Shown here: positions 29,260-40,409 of the stretch, in pieces
Position numbering within the stretch: position 1 is the stretch's first letter
How the letters are laid out: each line of letters begins with the position of its first letter
Source: Hymenopus coronatus
Taxonomy: Eukaryota > Arthropoda > Insecta > Mantodea > Hymenopodidae
Assembly: GCA_030762935.1 (NCBI GenBank)
Contig: CM060880.1
Span: 10,698,501 to 10,762,500, forward strand
DNA: 64,000 bases
Direction: 5' to 3'
Program-made: the position numbers and the translations under genes
The notes under the pieces: model-generated
Told to the model about the DNA's origin: nothing
The model's input: the letters and a program-made list of their open reading frames with translations, nothing else
The model's database searches: none

Positions 29260-30230
29260 AATTGTTAGATAAATGATTAAGGCAGGATATGGGTCCATCT
29301 AGGTTAGGCCGTATATATCGAACCCGCTCAGGAGTTATACATTTCAGGGCTTTGGCCACATTAGTAAATTCTGCAACGTGAGTGCATCTGCATAAACTGT
29401 GGTGTCATCTTGCACAACGGAGCATATTCATCTGCTCCAACATGGTTAACAGCAACTGTGAACATCCATAAAACTCCCGTAATTGTCCCCGTTTTGTAGA
29501 GGAAAAGGTGACCTAAGTGACTGTTTTTAAAGAGAAGGTGCCCTCAGAATTTCTTGCGAATCCACCAACCCTGTGTCCCTCTGTCTCTGGTACCTATAGC
29601 TCAGTTTAAGCTAAATCGGCACCAAGTCGGGGAAACGCAACTCAGACCTGCGATATAGACTGGAGCACTACTGCACTATCTGTTAGATCACTTCCAAACC
29701 TTCGGCTTCAACATCAAAGTCAGTATCAACATCTGCTACGTCTAGGACTATAAAACCATCACCATAACAATCAACGTTAACAAGACTGGGAAGGCGTTAA
29801 TAATATATAATGCATCTGATATAAAGTTCAAGACCAATAAAATTATGAGAGAACCAACTACCTCAAAGAAAGTATAAAGTCTGCTTCCAAAACAACGAAG
29901 GGAAACAAAAGTGCACATAAATCTCCACGTAAACCCTCTTCTGGGAAGGGCTCAGTTCTGCAGCTTTCAATTTCACCGATCTCTATTTGCAATCGGTTCG
30001 AGATTCTAGAACCGATGCTATTGAAAAGTGGCCCTTTCCCGTGGAGCAGGAGGTTTCTACCCTCACTGCCAGAAGGACAGTGACTAAGAGGTAGGGCCAT
30101 CCTCCTGTAAAAGGTGTTAGACCGACATTAAAAATATTAATTGAACCGACCTTCAAAATATAACTGTCCCACAATTTAGAACTTGTCCCATACTAAAGAC
30201 CATGGCTATCCTAGAGAAAATGAAATGGAG
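29260..30230. other. Transposon-island sequence, not identified
   Basis: Mixed composition. A B-box-like ATCGGTTCGAGATTCTAG lies at 29991-30008. No coding region is convincing. It may be decayed LINE or LTR material between ORF1 and endonuclease fragments. Confidence 0.4.
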
Positions 30231-30234
30231 TTTT

Positions 30235-30495
30235 ATTTATGGACGCTCTTTAACTGCTGTGGTTCTCAGAGTCCCATTCTATACTGGGCATGAGAGACTG
30301 CTTCATTTTGCTCACTGGCCTCTTTATCAGGCTTGAGATTCTTTCACGTGCCGTAAATCTACGACACGGGACCAACGGCTTTACTTCCCTTCCGAAGGAC
30401 GCCCCAAAAAATTCACCGTCCTCCGCCAGGTTTGAAACCGCGACCTTGGGTATATAAAGTTAGCATGGTAACCATTACACCACGGAGGGCGACCT
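30235..30495 (-). repeat. SINE-I copy
   Basis: Minus strand: A box (TGGTGTAATGGTTACCATGC), B box (GGTCGCGGTTTCAAACCTGG), then GGAAGGGAAGTAAAGCCGTT, CTCAAGCCTGATAAAGAGGC and GCAGTTAAAGAGCGTCCATA. This is the best-preserved copy of the family here. Confidence 0.9.
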
Positions 30496-30599
30496 ATCCT
30501 AGAGTGCCACGCGTAATAAGAACACATTGACCAGAGCTTAAACTGTTGTTTAACCAGAATGGAGTATGTATGTGTATGAGTGTGTGTGTGCGCGCGCAT

Positions 30600-30722
30600 T
30601 CATCTGATGACCTCTCGCTCACTGAATTAGAAGACCTAGTTTCCCAGCTACCAACACCTTTTCTGTTGGTAGGCCACGTGAATGCCCACCATCCACTTTG
30701 GGGCTCACCTCTAGCTTGTGAG
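30600..30722 (+). pseudogene. Jockey/R1-type LINE endonuclease fragment
   Basis: Reads DDLSLTELEDLVSQLPTPFL and LVGHVNAHHPLWGSPLAC. APE-type LINE endonucleases have (L/I)GDFNAHHPLWGS here. The catalytic Asp has become His and Phe has become Val, so it is inactive. Confidence 0.75.
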
Positions 30723-30985
30723 GTAAGCTATTTGCAGATTTCTTGGAAAATGATAACCTGTTTCCATGTTCATCCATTTTCGTGTCTTTTTTCTAGAACG
30801 TTTTCTAAATTCACCTATCTCTAGCTTTCCAACGATTGGTTTATATATACATATATATTGTACTTAACATTCGCTATGGTTTATTTTTATATTGATCTTC
30901 ATCTCTGGCTTTTGTATTGATCTGATTCATAAGGACGCTGATGATCTCGTAGTTGAGCGCCCTTAAACATCAACAATAATCATCA

Positions 30986-33660
30986 TGATATCATCATCGA
31001 CCAGGACATCCAGACCGGGACGGAGTTAGGGAAGTGGGAGTCAGCAGCGAGTGTATCGCCGTAGGACGGATCAGATCTACCAGCAACGTTGCAGGACCTG
31101 GGACCCCGCTGAAAGACTTGCTGAAGAGGGAGGTCAACCATCTGACCACTTCTGGAAAGGGCCTGGAATCTACTTAGTTGATACCAGTCTGTCTTCAGTG
31201 AAGGGAACGGCGAAGAAAGCCATAGTACCGAGTACACCAAAACATCGACACCAGAGACGCCCGACCTATCCCGCAACCACCAAGACGTGTTCTTCTGGTA
31301 AAAAGCGGAGGTACGGGACATGAGATCTAGGGGAATCAAGGAAGAGTCCGACAACCCTCGATGCTCCCCTATAGTCTTAGTGAAGAATGGAGAGCTACAC
31401 TTCTGCATGGAATACAGGAAGCTGAATGCCGTCACCACAAGGGCTGTTTCCCTTTGCCCCGGATTGACAATCTGACGTAGTTGCAGGTGCCCAATGATTC
31501 TCGATTTTGGACTCAATGATGAGAGGATTCACTTACGATGCTTGCGTGCTAAATCGTCGTAGGCAACAACTTCGAAGATCATCTTGAGAACCTGTCCAAG
31601 ATACTATAAAGGCTGCAGGCTAGCCTGAAGTTGAGCGCAAAGAAGTGCCACCTATTCTACAAGGAGGTAAACTACTTGGACCACATAGTCTTGCCATATG
31701 TGGTGCCAACGGTCACGGAGAAGCCTCGGACAGTGAGAGATTAGCCTCGCCCGAAAAAAAAATCGAGAGCTGCGAGGTTTCCTGGGCCTATGCAGCTACT
31801 ACCGCCGGTTCGTCAGAGGTTGCTTCAACATCACGAAATCCTTCATCTAAACGAAGAGCACCGGCCTTGCTCGTCGTCAGGCGCCTATTTTAGGATTTTC
31901 ACAACTTAATAGTGATTTCATTGTGGGTATGACGCCAACGACAACGGCATTGGAGCATTCTATCCCAGGTTCGGAATGGCCAGGAGTGGGTTATAGCCTG
32001 CTAAAGCAAGACACTCTTCAAGGCAGAAAGTAACTACTGTTACCCGACGAGAGCTCCTGGCAGTAGTAAAGTCACTGGAGCACTTCCACAAGTATCTGCA
32101 AGGTCAGTCATTCCACCTGAGTACTGGCTACTCTGCCCTCACCTGGATGTTGATCTTCAAGAATCTAGAGGGCCAGACTACCAGTTGGGTCCAGGTGCTC
32201 CAAGAGTGCAACTTCACATCAGAACATTGGAAAGAAAGGAGCCACACCAATGAGGATGCCATGTCCAGGTGACCCTGACCAGAGGAGTGCGGCCACTGCA
32301 CCAAGGTTGAGGAGAAAGACCATACCGCAGCTATCCATATCATTTCGGCGGTGCCTGCAGATAGATGGGACAGTGCAAGTCCAAGGAGGAAGCAGTTTGG
32401 CCAATTCTGAGAGAAATGGAGGCAGGGACTAAACCTAGCTGGGAAGACATTGCACCGAGTAATGTGTACAAGTAACTCTGGACTCAATGGGTTTCACCTG
32501 ATGGGAATACCCAAAGAGAGCAGCTAATCCTCCCTCGGAGTAGGATCACGGAAATCCCAGAAGTACAAGCAGAGAGTTTGTTCGGAAATTTGGGAACCAA
32601 CTGAATCATTGACAAGTTCCAAAAACAGCACTGCTGGCTGAGATTATGGCAGACATTAAGAGGTGGTGCCAATATTATTATGTATGTAAGGCAAGTCGCG
32701 GCCCTCAGACAAGAGCTGAGGTGGCACACTGTTGTATATCTAGGAGCAACTAGGCAATGATGTAGCTGGGCCATTCGCTGTATCAGGCAGGAGCAACAAA
32801 TACCTCTTGTCGCTATGGATTATTTTATCAAATGGCTGTAGGTGTACACCATCCCTAACCAGGAGACCAAGACAATCACGAACTTCCTGGCAGAAGAACT
32901 GTTTTTTCACTATGGGATACTGTTGGAGCTGCACTATAATCAGGGCACCAACTTAGTCTAACCTGGTAAGAGAAATATTGGAGCGACTAGGAGTGCAGAA
33001 GACGTGCACAACAACTCTCCAACCACAATCAGATGGCATGGTTGAACGACACATCAAGACTCTAGAAGAGCATTTGAGGAGAGTTGTGACCAATCACCTG
33101 AGAGACTGGGATGTGAGGGTCTCACTTTTCTTGCTGGCCTAGCACTTTTCAACCTATGACACCATCGGCTTGACACCAGAAAGTTTGGATTTGGTAGGGA
33201 GTTGTGTATACCTTGCAACCTGAGTTTTAGAAATCCTCCTAGGGCAGAACAGCCAGCAGTCATTACATGGATAATCTCACAGACCAGCTTCATGACATGC
33301 AAGAGATGGCACATCAACAAATCCAGATAGTGAGTGACCATATGAAGCCCTATTATGACTGGCAGGCCAATAGCTGAGGTTTACAGCAGGATGATTAGGT
33401 GTGGTTATATTGCCCTACCTGGAACAATGGGTGCTGCCCAAAACTTCAACAACTTTGGCGAGGGTTGTACTGAAGAGGATAAACGATATGATCTACTGCA
33501 TCTAGAAACTTCTCTTCCAGAAGCTGATGGAAGAGGCTGGAATTCACCTGCATCATCTAGCTCATTACAATAGTGCTGGTCTGGATGAGTTGCCGCACAT
33601 CTGTGAATGACTTGCTTCAGAACAATTGTTGCCACATAGTGTTATATTTGCATTAGTGGA
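30986..33660 (+). mobile_element. Ty3/Gypsy retrotransposon pol, decayed
   Basis: Plus-strand pieces in order: RT (NPRCSPIVLVKNGELHFCME, YRKLNAV; 31350-31440), later RT (LSAKKCHLFYKEVNYLDHIV; 31630-31692), RNase H and connection (TTRRELLAVVKSLEHFHKYL, FKNLEGQTTSWVQVLQECNF; 32040-32220), integrase core (SGRSNKYLLSLWIILSNG; 32780-32840) and integrase (LERLGVQKTCTTTLQPQSDG, MVERHIKTLEEHL; 32970-33075). Frames shift repeatedly and the YxDD box is lost. No intact gag or 5' LTR was found. Confidence 0.85.
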
Positions 33661-33955
33661 CATGTGTGGCATCGGTAAGCTCTTGTGACATCAAAGCAGT
33701 GCATTGTCACATCACAGCAGGTTTGTGACATCCTCAGTGGTTTGCACATGCAGCTGCTTCTGAATTTTCGTGCCACATAGCCCTGCAGAGAATTCAGTTT
33801 GAACTGGGAATGCAAAGTGTGTAGCAGTTGAGCGAGTTTAGATGGGAAATTTGTAGCATGCAGTAATAGCTGCCACCATAGTGAATGCTTAAGAAAAACT
33901 ATACACAGTTGTTACAGAAGCGTCAAATAAAGGCATTCATTTATGAATAGATTTT
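33637..33955 (+). repeat. Probable 3' LTR of the Gypsy element
   Basis: It begins TGTTATATTTGCATTAGTGG right after pol and contains AATAAA near 33926. No second LTR is visible to prove the boundaries. Confidence 0.45.
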
Positions 33956-34049
33956 AATTTGTAATTAGTGGAGGAAATAAGAGTTGTTTGTGGGAGCAAT
34001 AAAAGGGAGTTTTTGTTACAATACACAGTAAGCAAAGAGTTACATTACA

Positions 34050-34260
34050 CAGGCTGATTCAAAATAATTTTATAAAGTTTGGGGATGGATTTCTTACATC
34101 AAAACAAAATATTAGATTCACATAAACATAAGCCCCAAAAAGTTGTTCATTTATTAATGAACGTTTACATTCATAGAAGGCTTTGACCCATTGTACCCTG
34201 CAGAGATGACCTTGTACTTCAATGGGTGCTTGTTTATATTTGTCATTTGTGTACATCATC
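34050..34260 (-). mobile_element. Possible DNA-transposon end (tentative)
   Basis: ACACAGGCTGATTCAAAATA at 34050 resembles Tc1/mariner terminal sequences. The opposite end was not found and the minus-strand ORF shows no clear transposase motif. Confidence 0.3.
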
Positions 34261-34629
34261 CCTGTTGAACTGAATTGAGCAAATTATACCAGGATCTATA
34301 GAATGAAATCCTCTGGTCCTGCGCATACTTTACCAATCTCTTGAATATGAGAATGATTGGAGGCACTAGTGAGCCTGAGAGAATGTCCCATAATTCCCTG
34401 TATGTGTTCTCCATAATTGTTTTCTATTATTCTGTGGATGTTGCACCATATTTGAATTTACTTTTCATATACAATTTTATTGTTCAGTTTTGTTTTATTC
34501 TTGTCATTTCTGTTTCTTTCTAGTAGCATTTTATTAAGTCAATTTTGCAATTTTGCATACAAGGGTGGAGTGAGCCTCTTAGTCATATATGTGATTATTT
34601 TTTTCATTAGGGATATTTCCAGAAAAACT

Positions 34630-34990
34630 TACACATATTATTGTTAAGCCTTGACACAAAAAGGGAACAAAAACCTGACCTCTCTTCTGACAGCCTTATC
34701 TTAAGTAATGTAGAAAGCTGTATATAAACAGATTATAAAATACTATGAGTTAAACAACATTCTCTCAGCAACCCAATTTGGATTCAAAATATTAACAGCC
34801 CTTCGATAAAAGGGAATCACCATTAGGAATATTTTTTGACTTAGCTATGGCGTTTGACAGCATAGATCACAATATTTTGCTACAAAAGTTAAAATTTTTT
34901 GGCTTCAATATCTCTTTAAGTTGGTTTAGATCTTATTTAAAAAAAATATAATCCAGGAAACTAGGGTCAATGGTTATGATTAGACTTTGA
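34630..34990 (+). mobile_element. CR1/L2-like LINE RT fragment
   Basis: Plus frames read FDLAMAFDSIDHNILLQKLK and FFGFNISLSWFRSYL, RT block 3 of a CR1/L2 element, preceded by a frameshifted QFGFK-like block. It is short and interrupted. Confidence 0.7.
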
Positions 34991-35564
34991 TTCTGATTGC
35001 AAACAATGTTAGACTGAGAGCTACTATACTGTACTGCTTTGCTCTTCATGTTTGTTTACAGCAGAGGAAGGGAAGGGGAACACACCTATACGCTAATGCT
35101 GATAGAGCACAATTAAAAATAACTCTATTGAAGATGACACAGATATTAACAAAATAAGTGCACATATAAAAGACTGTGATTAGAAATACAATGCTATTTG
35201 TATTGTTAAACTGTAGTCTAAATGTATACAAAAGAAATCAAAATTGGTCATCTAAAATTCAACAATTACCACTGCTTGTTTCTCCATCTGCTGGTTTGTT
35301 TCAAACTAGACTTTGCAGGTTATGTGTAAAAAGTTTTGGGGTTTGACGATATATGGTGTAGAACAAGTTGAATGAATGATTTATTTCTATTATTTGTATA
35401 TTAAGTATTACAATTTTCTTTATACATCACTTGAGTTGCTATATTTTCTCTTGGTTCACCATACATTTTAATATCCTGGTTATTTAAGCATAGTGGACCT
35501 TAGCTTAGTTCATGCTTTTGTTTTAAAACCATTTTTCTCTTATTCTTCCCATGAATTCCCCTAG

Positions 35565-37358
35565 CACTCTCCGTCAGCTGCTAAAAGCCAAGGCTTCCGC
35601 CATCCCAGGATCCAAGCAGTGTACCAGCGGTTCAAATCCCTGGCAAGGCGCCTGCTTCGCGCGCACCGCAAAGCGGCCTGGGAACACACAATGGCACATA
35701 TAAACCTGGAAGAGAAACAACCCTGGAGGATCATCCGATCCCTCAGGAAAGACAAAAGTCAGTTTCAGCATCCCATCCATGGCTCCCGTGGCAGACTCTC
35801 TTTTGAGCCCCAGGATAAAGCCACGGATTTCGCAGATTATCTGGAATCCCAATTCGAACCCCGCGAAGACCCCCAGGATGAGGACTTTACTGAGCTCGTG
35901 GAAGCGACAGTAGACTACCTCTATGAGGAGCCCCCGCCGCCCCATGAGGAGATCCGCATTCCTTTAGTCACCCCGAAAGAGGTGGCTTCCCAACTCAACA
36001 ACCTAAAGCCTAACAAAGCCCCTGGACATGACGGCGTTACGGCGCCTATGCTCCAGCACCTACCCAGAAAGGCCGTAATCCACCTGACGCGGATTTACAA
36101 TGCATGCCTGCACCTACGTCACTTTCCAACGTGTTGGAAGGAGGCGCGGGTGGTATGCATTTTGAAGCCCGGCAAGGACCCGGTCTTCCCGTCAAGCTAC
36201 AGATCTATTAGCTTACTTCCGATCGTCTCGAAAGTATTCGAGCGGTTACTCCTACCTCGCCTCACCCCTCTCTTCGAAGAGAGACTCCTACTCCCGGATC
36301 ATCAGTTTGGTTTCCGTACTGGACATTCCACAACCCTGCAGTTGCTGCGACTGGCTGAGAAGGCTGCTCTGGGCTTCCAGGACAACTTCAAAACAGTCGC
36401 GGTGCTCTTGGACGTGGAAAAGGCCTTCGCCACCACGTGGCATCAGGGACTCTTGTACAAGCTCAAGAACGCAGAAATCCCTCCCCCCTACCTTCACCTG
36501 CTTAGTAGCTTCCTTCGGGACCGCACTTTCAGGGTGAGGGTGGAGGGGAGGCATTCCACAGTCAGACCCATAGCGGCGGGAGTGCCGGAAGGCAGCGTGC
36601 TGTCGCCGTTACTCTTTGCTGCCTACATGTCCGACTTCCCCACAGAACCCAGTACAGTTACGTGCCAGTATGCCGACGATGTCCTCATAATGGCGCGTAA
36701 CAAGAACGCCCGATATTGATTCCCCCCGCTACAGAGACAGCTCCAGGCCATAGGCAGATAGAGTGAACAGTGGCGGATGGCTATCAGCCCGTAGAAGAGC
36801 TCAGCTCTACTGCTGGCTAAAGTCCGTGGCTGGCGACCGGAGAGGTCGCTGAGGTTGCGGCGGCGGCGGATCCCCTGGGTCCGCACCGCCAAATACCTTG
36901 GAGTCCTCCTCGACCGCGGCCTTACTTTCACTCCACATGTCAGGGAGAAGGTCGGTTTGGGACACGCTGCCCTGCGGCAGTTGTTTCCCATCTTCCGCTC
37001 CACCATGCCTACATACCTAAAACTACGGCTGTACCGCGCAGTCATCCCGCCCCTGATGCTGTACGGCTGTGAGGTCTGGGGTTCGGTGGCTCGTTCCACC
37101 ATCCGCAGGCTGCAGACCGTGCAGAACAGGGCATTGAGGATGATATACGGCACAGACCGCAGATTCCCGTCCCACATTCTCCATTCCCACTCCGGAATCC
37201 CTTACATAGTGGACGTTGTGCGAGAAAGAGCTCGCACAATATACACTAAACTTGCTCCCCACTCAAATCCCCAGGTGAACACTCTCGGTCTTTACGACCA
37301 CACGCTGCCTAGGAGACGCGTAAGCTACCGCCTTCCCAAGGACGCCTTGGGATGGTAG
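35565..37358 (+). pseudogene. Jockey-clade LINE ORF2, RT to C-terminus, three in-frame stops
   Basis: A single reading frame runs from about 35565 to the stop at 37356-37358. Three in-frame stops interrupt it, at 36717 (TGA), near 36759 (TAG) and near 36801 (TAG). RT motifs in order: LNNLKPNKAPGHDGVTAPML, SYRSISLLPIVSKVFERLLL, DHQFGFRTGHSTTLQLLRL, VLLDVEKAFATTWHQGLLYK (usual D-x-x-x-AFD), GVPEGSVLSPLLFAAYMSDF and QYADDVLIMA. The C-terminal part reads RTAKYLGVLLDRGLTFTPHV and NRALRMIYGT. The frame is otherwise preserved and the stops look like point changes, so the copy is young. It is much more GC-rich than its surroundings. The endonuclease part is missing (5' truncation). Confidence 0.9.
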
Positions 37359-37396
37359 TTTTCCGGCCGCCTCTCCCTTTATTGTTCTACCCGTCA

Positions 37397-37456
37397 GGTT
37401 AAGCAGCATCGGGCATGGTCACGACTCGGACGGGTGACCATCCAGTTGTACTCCGA
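37397..37456 (+). ncRNA. 5S rRNA-like module 1 in Jockey 3' region
   Basis: AAGCAGCATCGGGCATGGTC corresponds to the 5S box A region. ACTCGGACGGGTGACCATCC, 10 bases later, corresponds to the intermediate element and box C. The order and spacing match the internal pol III promoter of 5S rRNA genes. The 5' half of 5S is absent, so this is not a functional 5S gene. Confidence 0.65.
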
Positions 37457-37559
37457 CCAGATCTGCAACACTGGCTTCCCCCACCCCGTACCTATATCCC
37501 TTCAGGTCTCCCCGCTAGCCGGCACTGCTTTCCTTGACAGCCCGCAAGCGGCTGGCCAA

Positions 37560-37610
37560 GGTAAGTAGCATCGGGCCTGGTCCCTCTCTGGGTGGGTGGC
37601 CACTCAGATA
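37560..37610 (+). ncRNA. 5S rRNA-like module 2 in Jockey 3' region
   Basis: A second, more diverged module: AAGTAGCATCGGGCCTGG (box A) and CTGGGTGGGTGGCCACTC (intermediate element and box C), about 160 bp after module 1 in the same orientation. Confidence 0.55.
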
Positions 37611-38824
37611 GGTAAGTCAGCCCGCGCCGGCTGCACAGAGGGAAACACCCTGCCCAATTACTTTGACACAGACAAAAACGCTTGCATAAGACTACATCTT
37701 TTATATCACACGGGTAAATCTGCGAGAAAAGCGGATAGGTACCGTGGTGATTTGCCCCCGCCCGAGTACACTCGGGCGACTAGTTCCTGCTCCTGGCTCC
37801 CTAGCACTTTATATCCTCTTCCTTCTTTAGATTCATTATCTTGATTTTTAAAACTTCTAGGCTGGTATTTTCCCTTTTTTTGGGTGTATATTGTTCCCTC
37901 CATAACCTCATTTCTTCACATTCTTCTATTCAATTTAAGCCATTATCCGTCCCCCCACACTATCTAAATGTATTCCTTTTCTATCTCCTTTTAATCTATT
38001 TATGCTTAATCTAGTCCATGCCCAACCTTCTCTCTCTAATCAATTACATACTTCTATGTACTCTGCCCCAATCCTTCATTTGTGGGCATAGTATTAACGT
38101 CTTTGGAATAATTCTTGTTTTTCTACATCCTCTACTCTGTTCCTTACTTCTTTTCAGAAACCTCTAACTTGCCCATCACTCCCTTCCCATAAACTACCCA
38201 TTCCAATTCCCTTAATAATTCTCCTCAAATTCCTGGCCCAATTCATCCCAGCACTGGATTTCTCCTGCATTATTAAACAGTCTTTTTTTGATCATCCTAT
38301 GTTCTTATGCTATGCTATTATTTCAGTAGCCTTCCTATTATCATACCTTTGTAACCCACTCTTTCCACTTCCAGCATTGTGCACTATTTGGTGATGCTAT
38401 GGGTAAACCCAATATCCATTTTCAGAATGATATTATGTATTTTATCTACCACACACCATCCTTCATTGCTCCCCGAAATCTCTGATCCATTGACCATTTT
38501 TGCTTCCACAGCTGTTTTATACACCCTTTTTAACTAATTAACTTGCATTTTGGTATTTTCTGCAGACAAGGACAAGTTAATGGCCAAATTATGAACCACA
38601 GTATGATTTGCATTACAGTGCTAATTTTGACAAGCTCCAAACTCTGAACTACAGCATACTTGTGCATTAATCTTAATTTTGAGGGTTGGCATTAGACAAG
38701 TGGCCACACTCTGAACTACAGCATGTTAATACTACTCGACATGTATACAAGGAGTCATTTTCACTAACACAATAGTAACACAACCAAATAAAAAAGTCAC
38801 AAATAAGATACTTACTTAGTTTGT

Positions 38825-39145
38825 CCTCTTCATATGTAGGACTTAAACACCAGTGCCCATGGTCAGGGGCCTATCGAAGAGCAGACAAACACTGAATTCA
38901 AATGAAGAACCTGGAACAGGAGATCAGCCCATTGCTAGGCATGTGTCAGGAAGAAGATAATGTGAAATGGATGAAAGGAAAGGTGATGACAGAGCAATTA
39001 GTGGAATGAATGGCAGAGGAAACCTGTAAACCTACCCAGACACCCCTTTGTCCACTTCAAATTTCATATCCCCTGAGTTAAACCCCAACCATCTTGGTGA
39101 AATGCGAGTGGTCTAAACAGTTGGCAATTGTGCCACTCACAAATG
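38825..39145 (-). repeat. SINE-II copy, diverged
   Basis: Minus strand: TGGCACAATTGCCAACTGTT at the tRNA-like head, TGGTTGGGGTTTAACTCAGG at the B box, then CCTCTGCCATTCATTCCACT in the body. It has drifted more than the copies at 23.4 and 44.7 kb. Confidence 0.65.
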
Positions 39146-39719
39146 AAATAAGAATGGAAAATAGCAAAAATAAATCATTAATAACAAGTATTTTAGACAG
39201 TGGAGCACCATAATTTAAATGAATTGAGTCACCTTTTTTACACTCAGCCTCGGAACTGAAGTTAGGGTTAAGGTACCCTGAAACTGGTCTTCCCAAACAA
39301 AGACGAAGTGGAGCAAAAAGTGTAGAAAAGGTGACTCAATTCATTTAAATTTAAGAAAAAATAAAATTTATGTGCAAGTTAAAACATAATAATACAGAAA
39401 ATGGGAGCAAACAAGAAATGACCATGAAGTAGCATAACATTACAAACCCAAATAACTAGCTGTGTTTATCGTAGCAATGTGGCTTCCACACTTAACCTGT
39501 TTCTCCAACAACAGTGAAGTCAGGTCCTTGCTCTCTAAATTAGTATTATAGTTGCATACCTGATGGAATGAACATGGTTTTAACAGTTTGATTAACTTAC
39601 AAAATAAATAATTTCATAAAAGTTCATTACACTGCTTAAACTTCATTCCTTACCCTCTAAAAAAAGGCCTGCCCTTGCTCATAAAGATAATTGATAACTT
39701 TCCTGTACTACAGCCTAGT

Positions 39720-39800
39720 GAGTTAGAGCATAGTGTTCCAATTCCCAGTCAAGGAATGCACATGAAGGTCACAGATTCAAATATCTGTCTGAAGGAAACA
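39720..39800 (+). repeat. tRNA-like SINE fragment
   Basis: A-box-like CTAGTGAGTTAGAGCATAGT and B-box-like GGTCACAGATTCAAATATC are followed by CTGAAGGAAACATGGTGCTG, running into the inverted SINE-I pair. Confidence 0.5.
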
Positions 39801-39824
39801 TGGTGCTGAAAATAAAACTTTATT

Positions 39825-40030
39825 TTATTTATGGAACCTCTTTAAAATTGGTTCTAAGCATCCCATTCCATATTAGGTATAAAAGAGCAGACATTTTCCT
39901 TAAGAGGCGTCTTCAATGTGCCATAAATCTATAATAGGGGACCACTGGCTTTACTTCCCTTCCAAAGGAAACCATGCTGTGGATTTTTATTTTCGAAAAA
40001 AATCCTTCACCCCATGTGAAACATGGTGCT
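39825..40030 (-). repeat. SINE-I copy, left half of an inverted pair
   Basis: The minus strand carries TTTCCTTTGGAAGGGAAGTA, AAGCCAGTGGTCCCC and GAATGGGATGCTTAGAACCA. It faces the plus copy at 40050-40402 head to head. Confidence 0.8.
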
Positions 40031-40049
40031 GACTAGCATCTCTGTCGCC

Positions 40050-40402
40050 CTCCATGTTGTAATGGCTGCCATGATAACTTCATATACCCAAGGTTGTGGG
40101 TTTAAACCTGGCAGAGGATGATGGATTTTTTCGGGCACCCGAAAAAATCCTTAGCATGGCTTCCTTTGGAAGGGAAATAAAACCATTGGTCCTGTGTTGT
40201 AGATTTACAGCACGTAAAAGAACCTCAAGCCTGATTATGTTTTATGTACATACTGTGCACAGAAGGTATTGTAAATACCCAAAAATTTGATACCGAGCTT
40301 TCGAGGCCTCTGAGCAAAATTAAGGGTTGTTTCATGCCAAACTTAGAATGGGACGCTGAGAACCACAGCAGTTAAAGAGCATCCATAAATAACACGTAAT
40401 TT
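40050..40402 (+). repeat. SINE-I copy, right half of an inverted pair, interrupted
   Basis: B box (AAGGTTGTGGGTTTAAACCT) and family body through GCAGTTAAAGAGCATCCATA. Between CTCAAGCCTGAT and GAGGCCTCTGAGC lies a foreign 65-bp stretch (40233-40301) matching the 3' end of family X in minus orientation. Confidence 0.82.
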
Positions 40403-40409
40403 ACATTTA

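Noticed and set aside
36288..37262. Several overlapping ORFs opposite or shifted from the Jockey RT
   Set aside because: They are shadows of the RT frame, which carries all the conserved motifs.
37397..37610. A real 5S rRNA gene
   Set aside because: Only the promoter half of 5S is present in each module; the 5' half and proper 3' end are missing.
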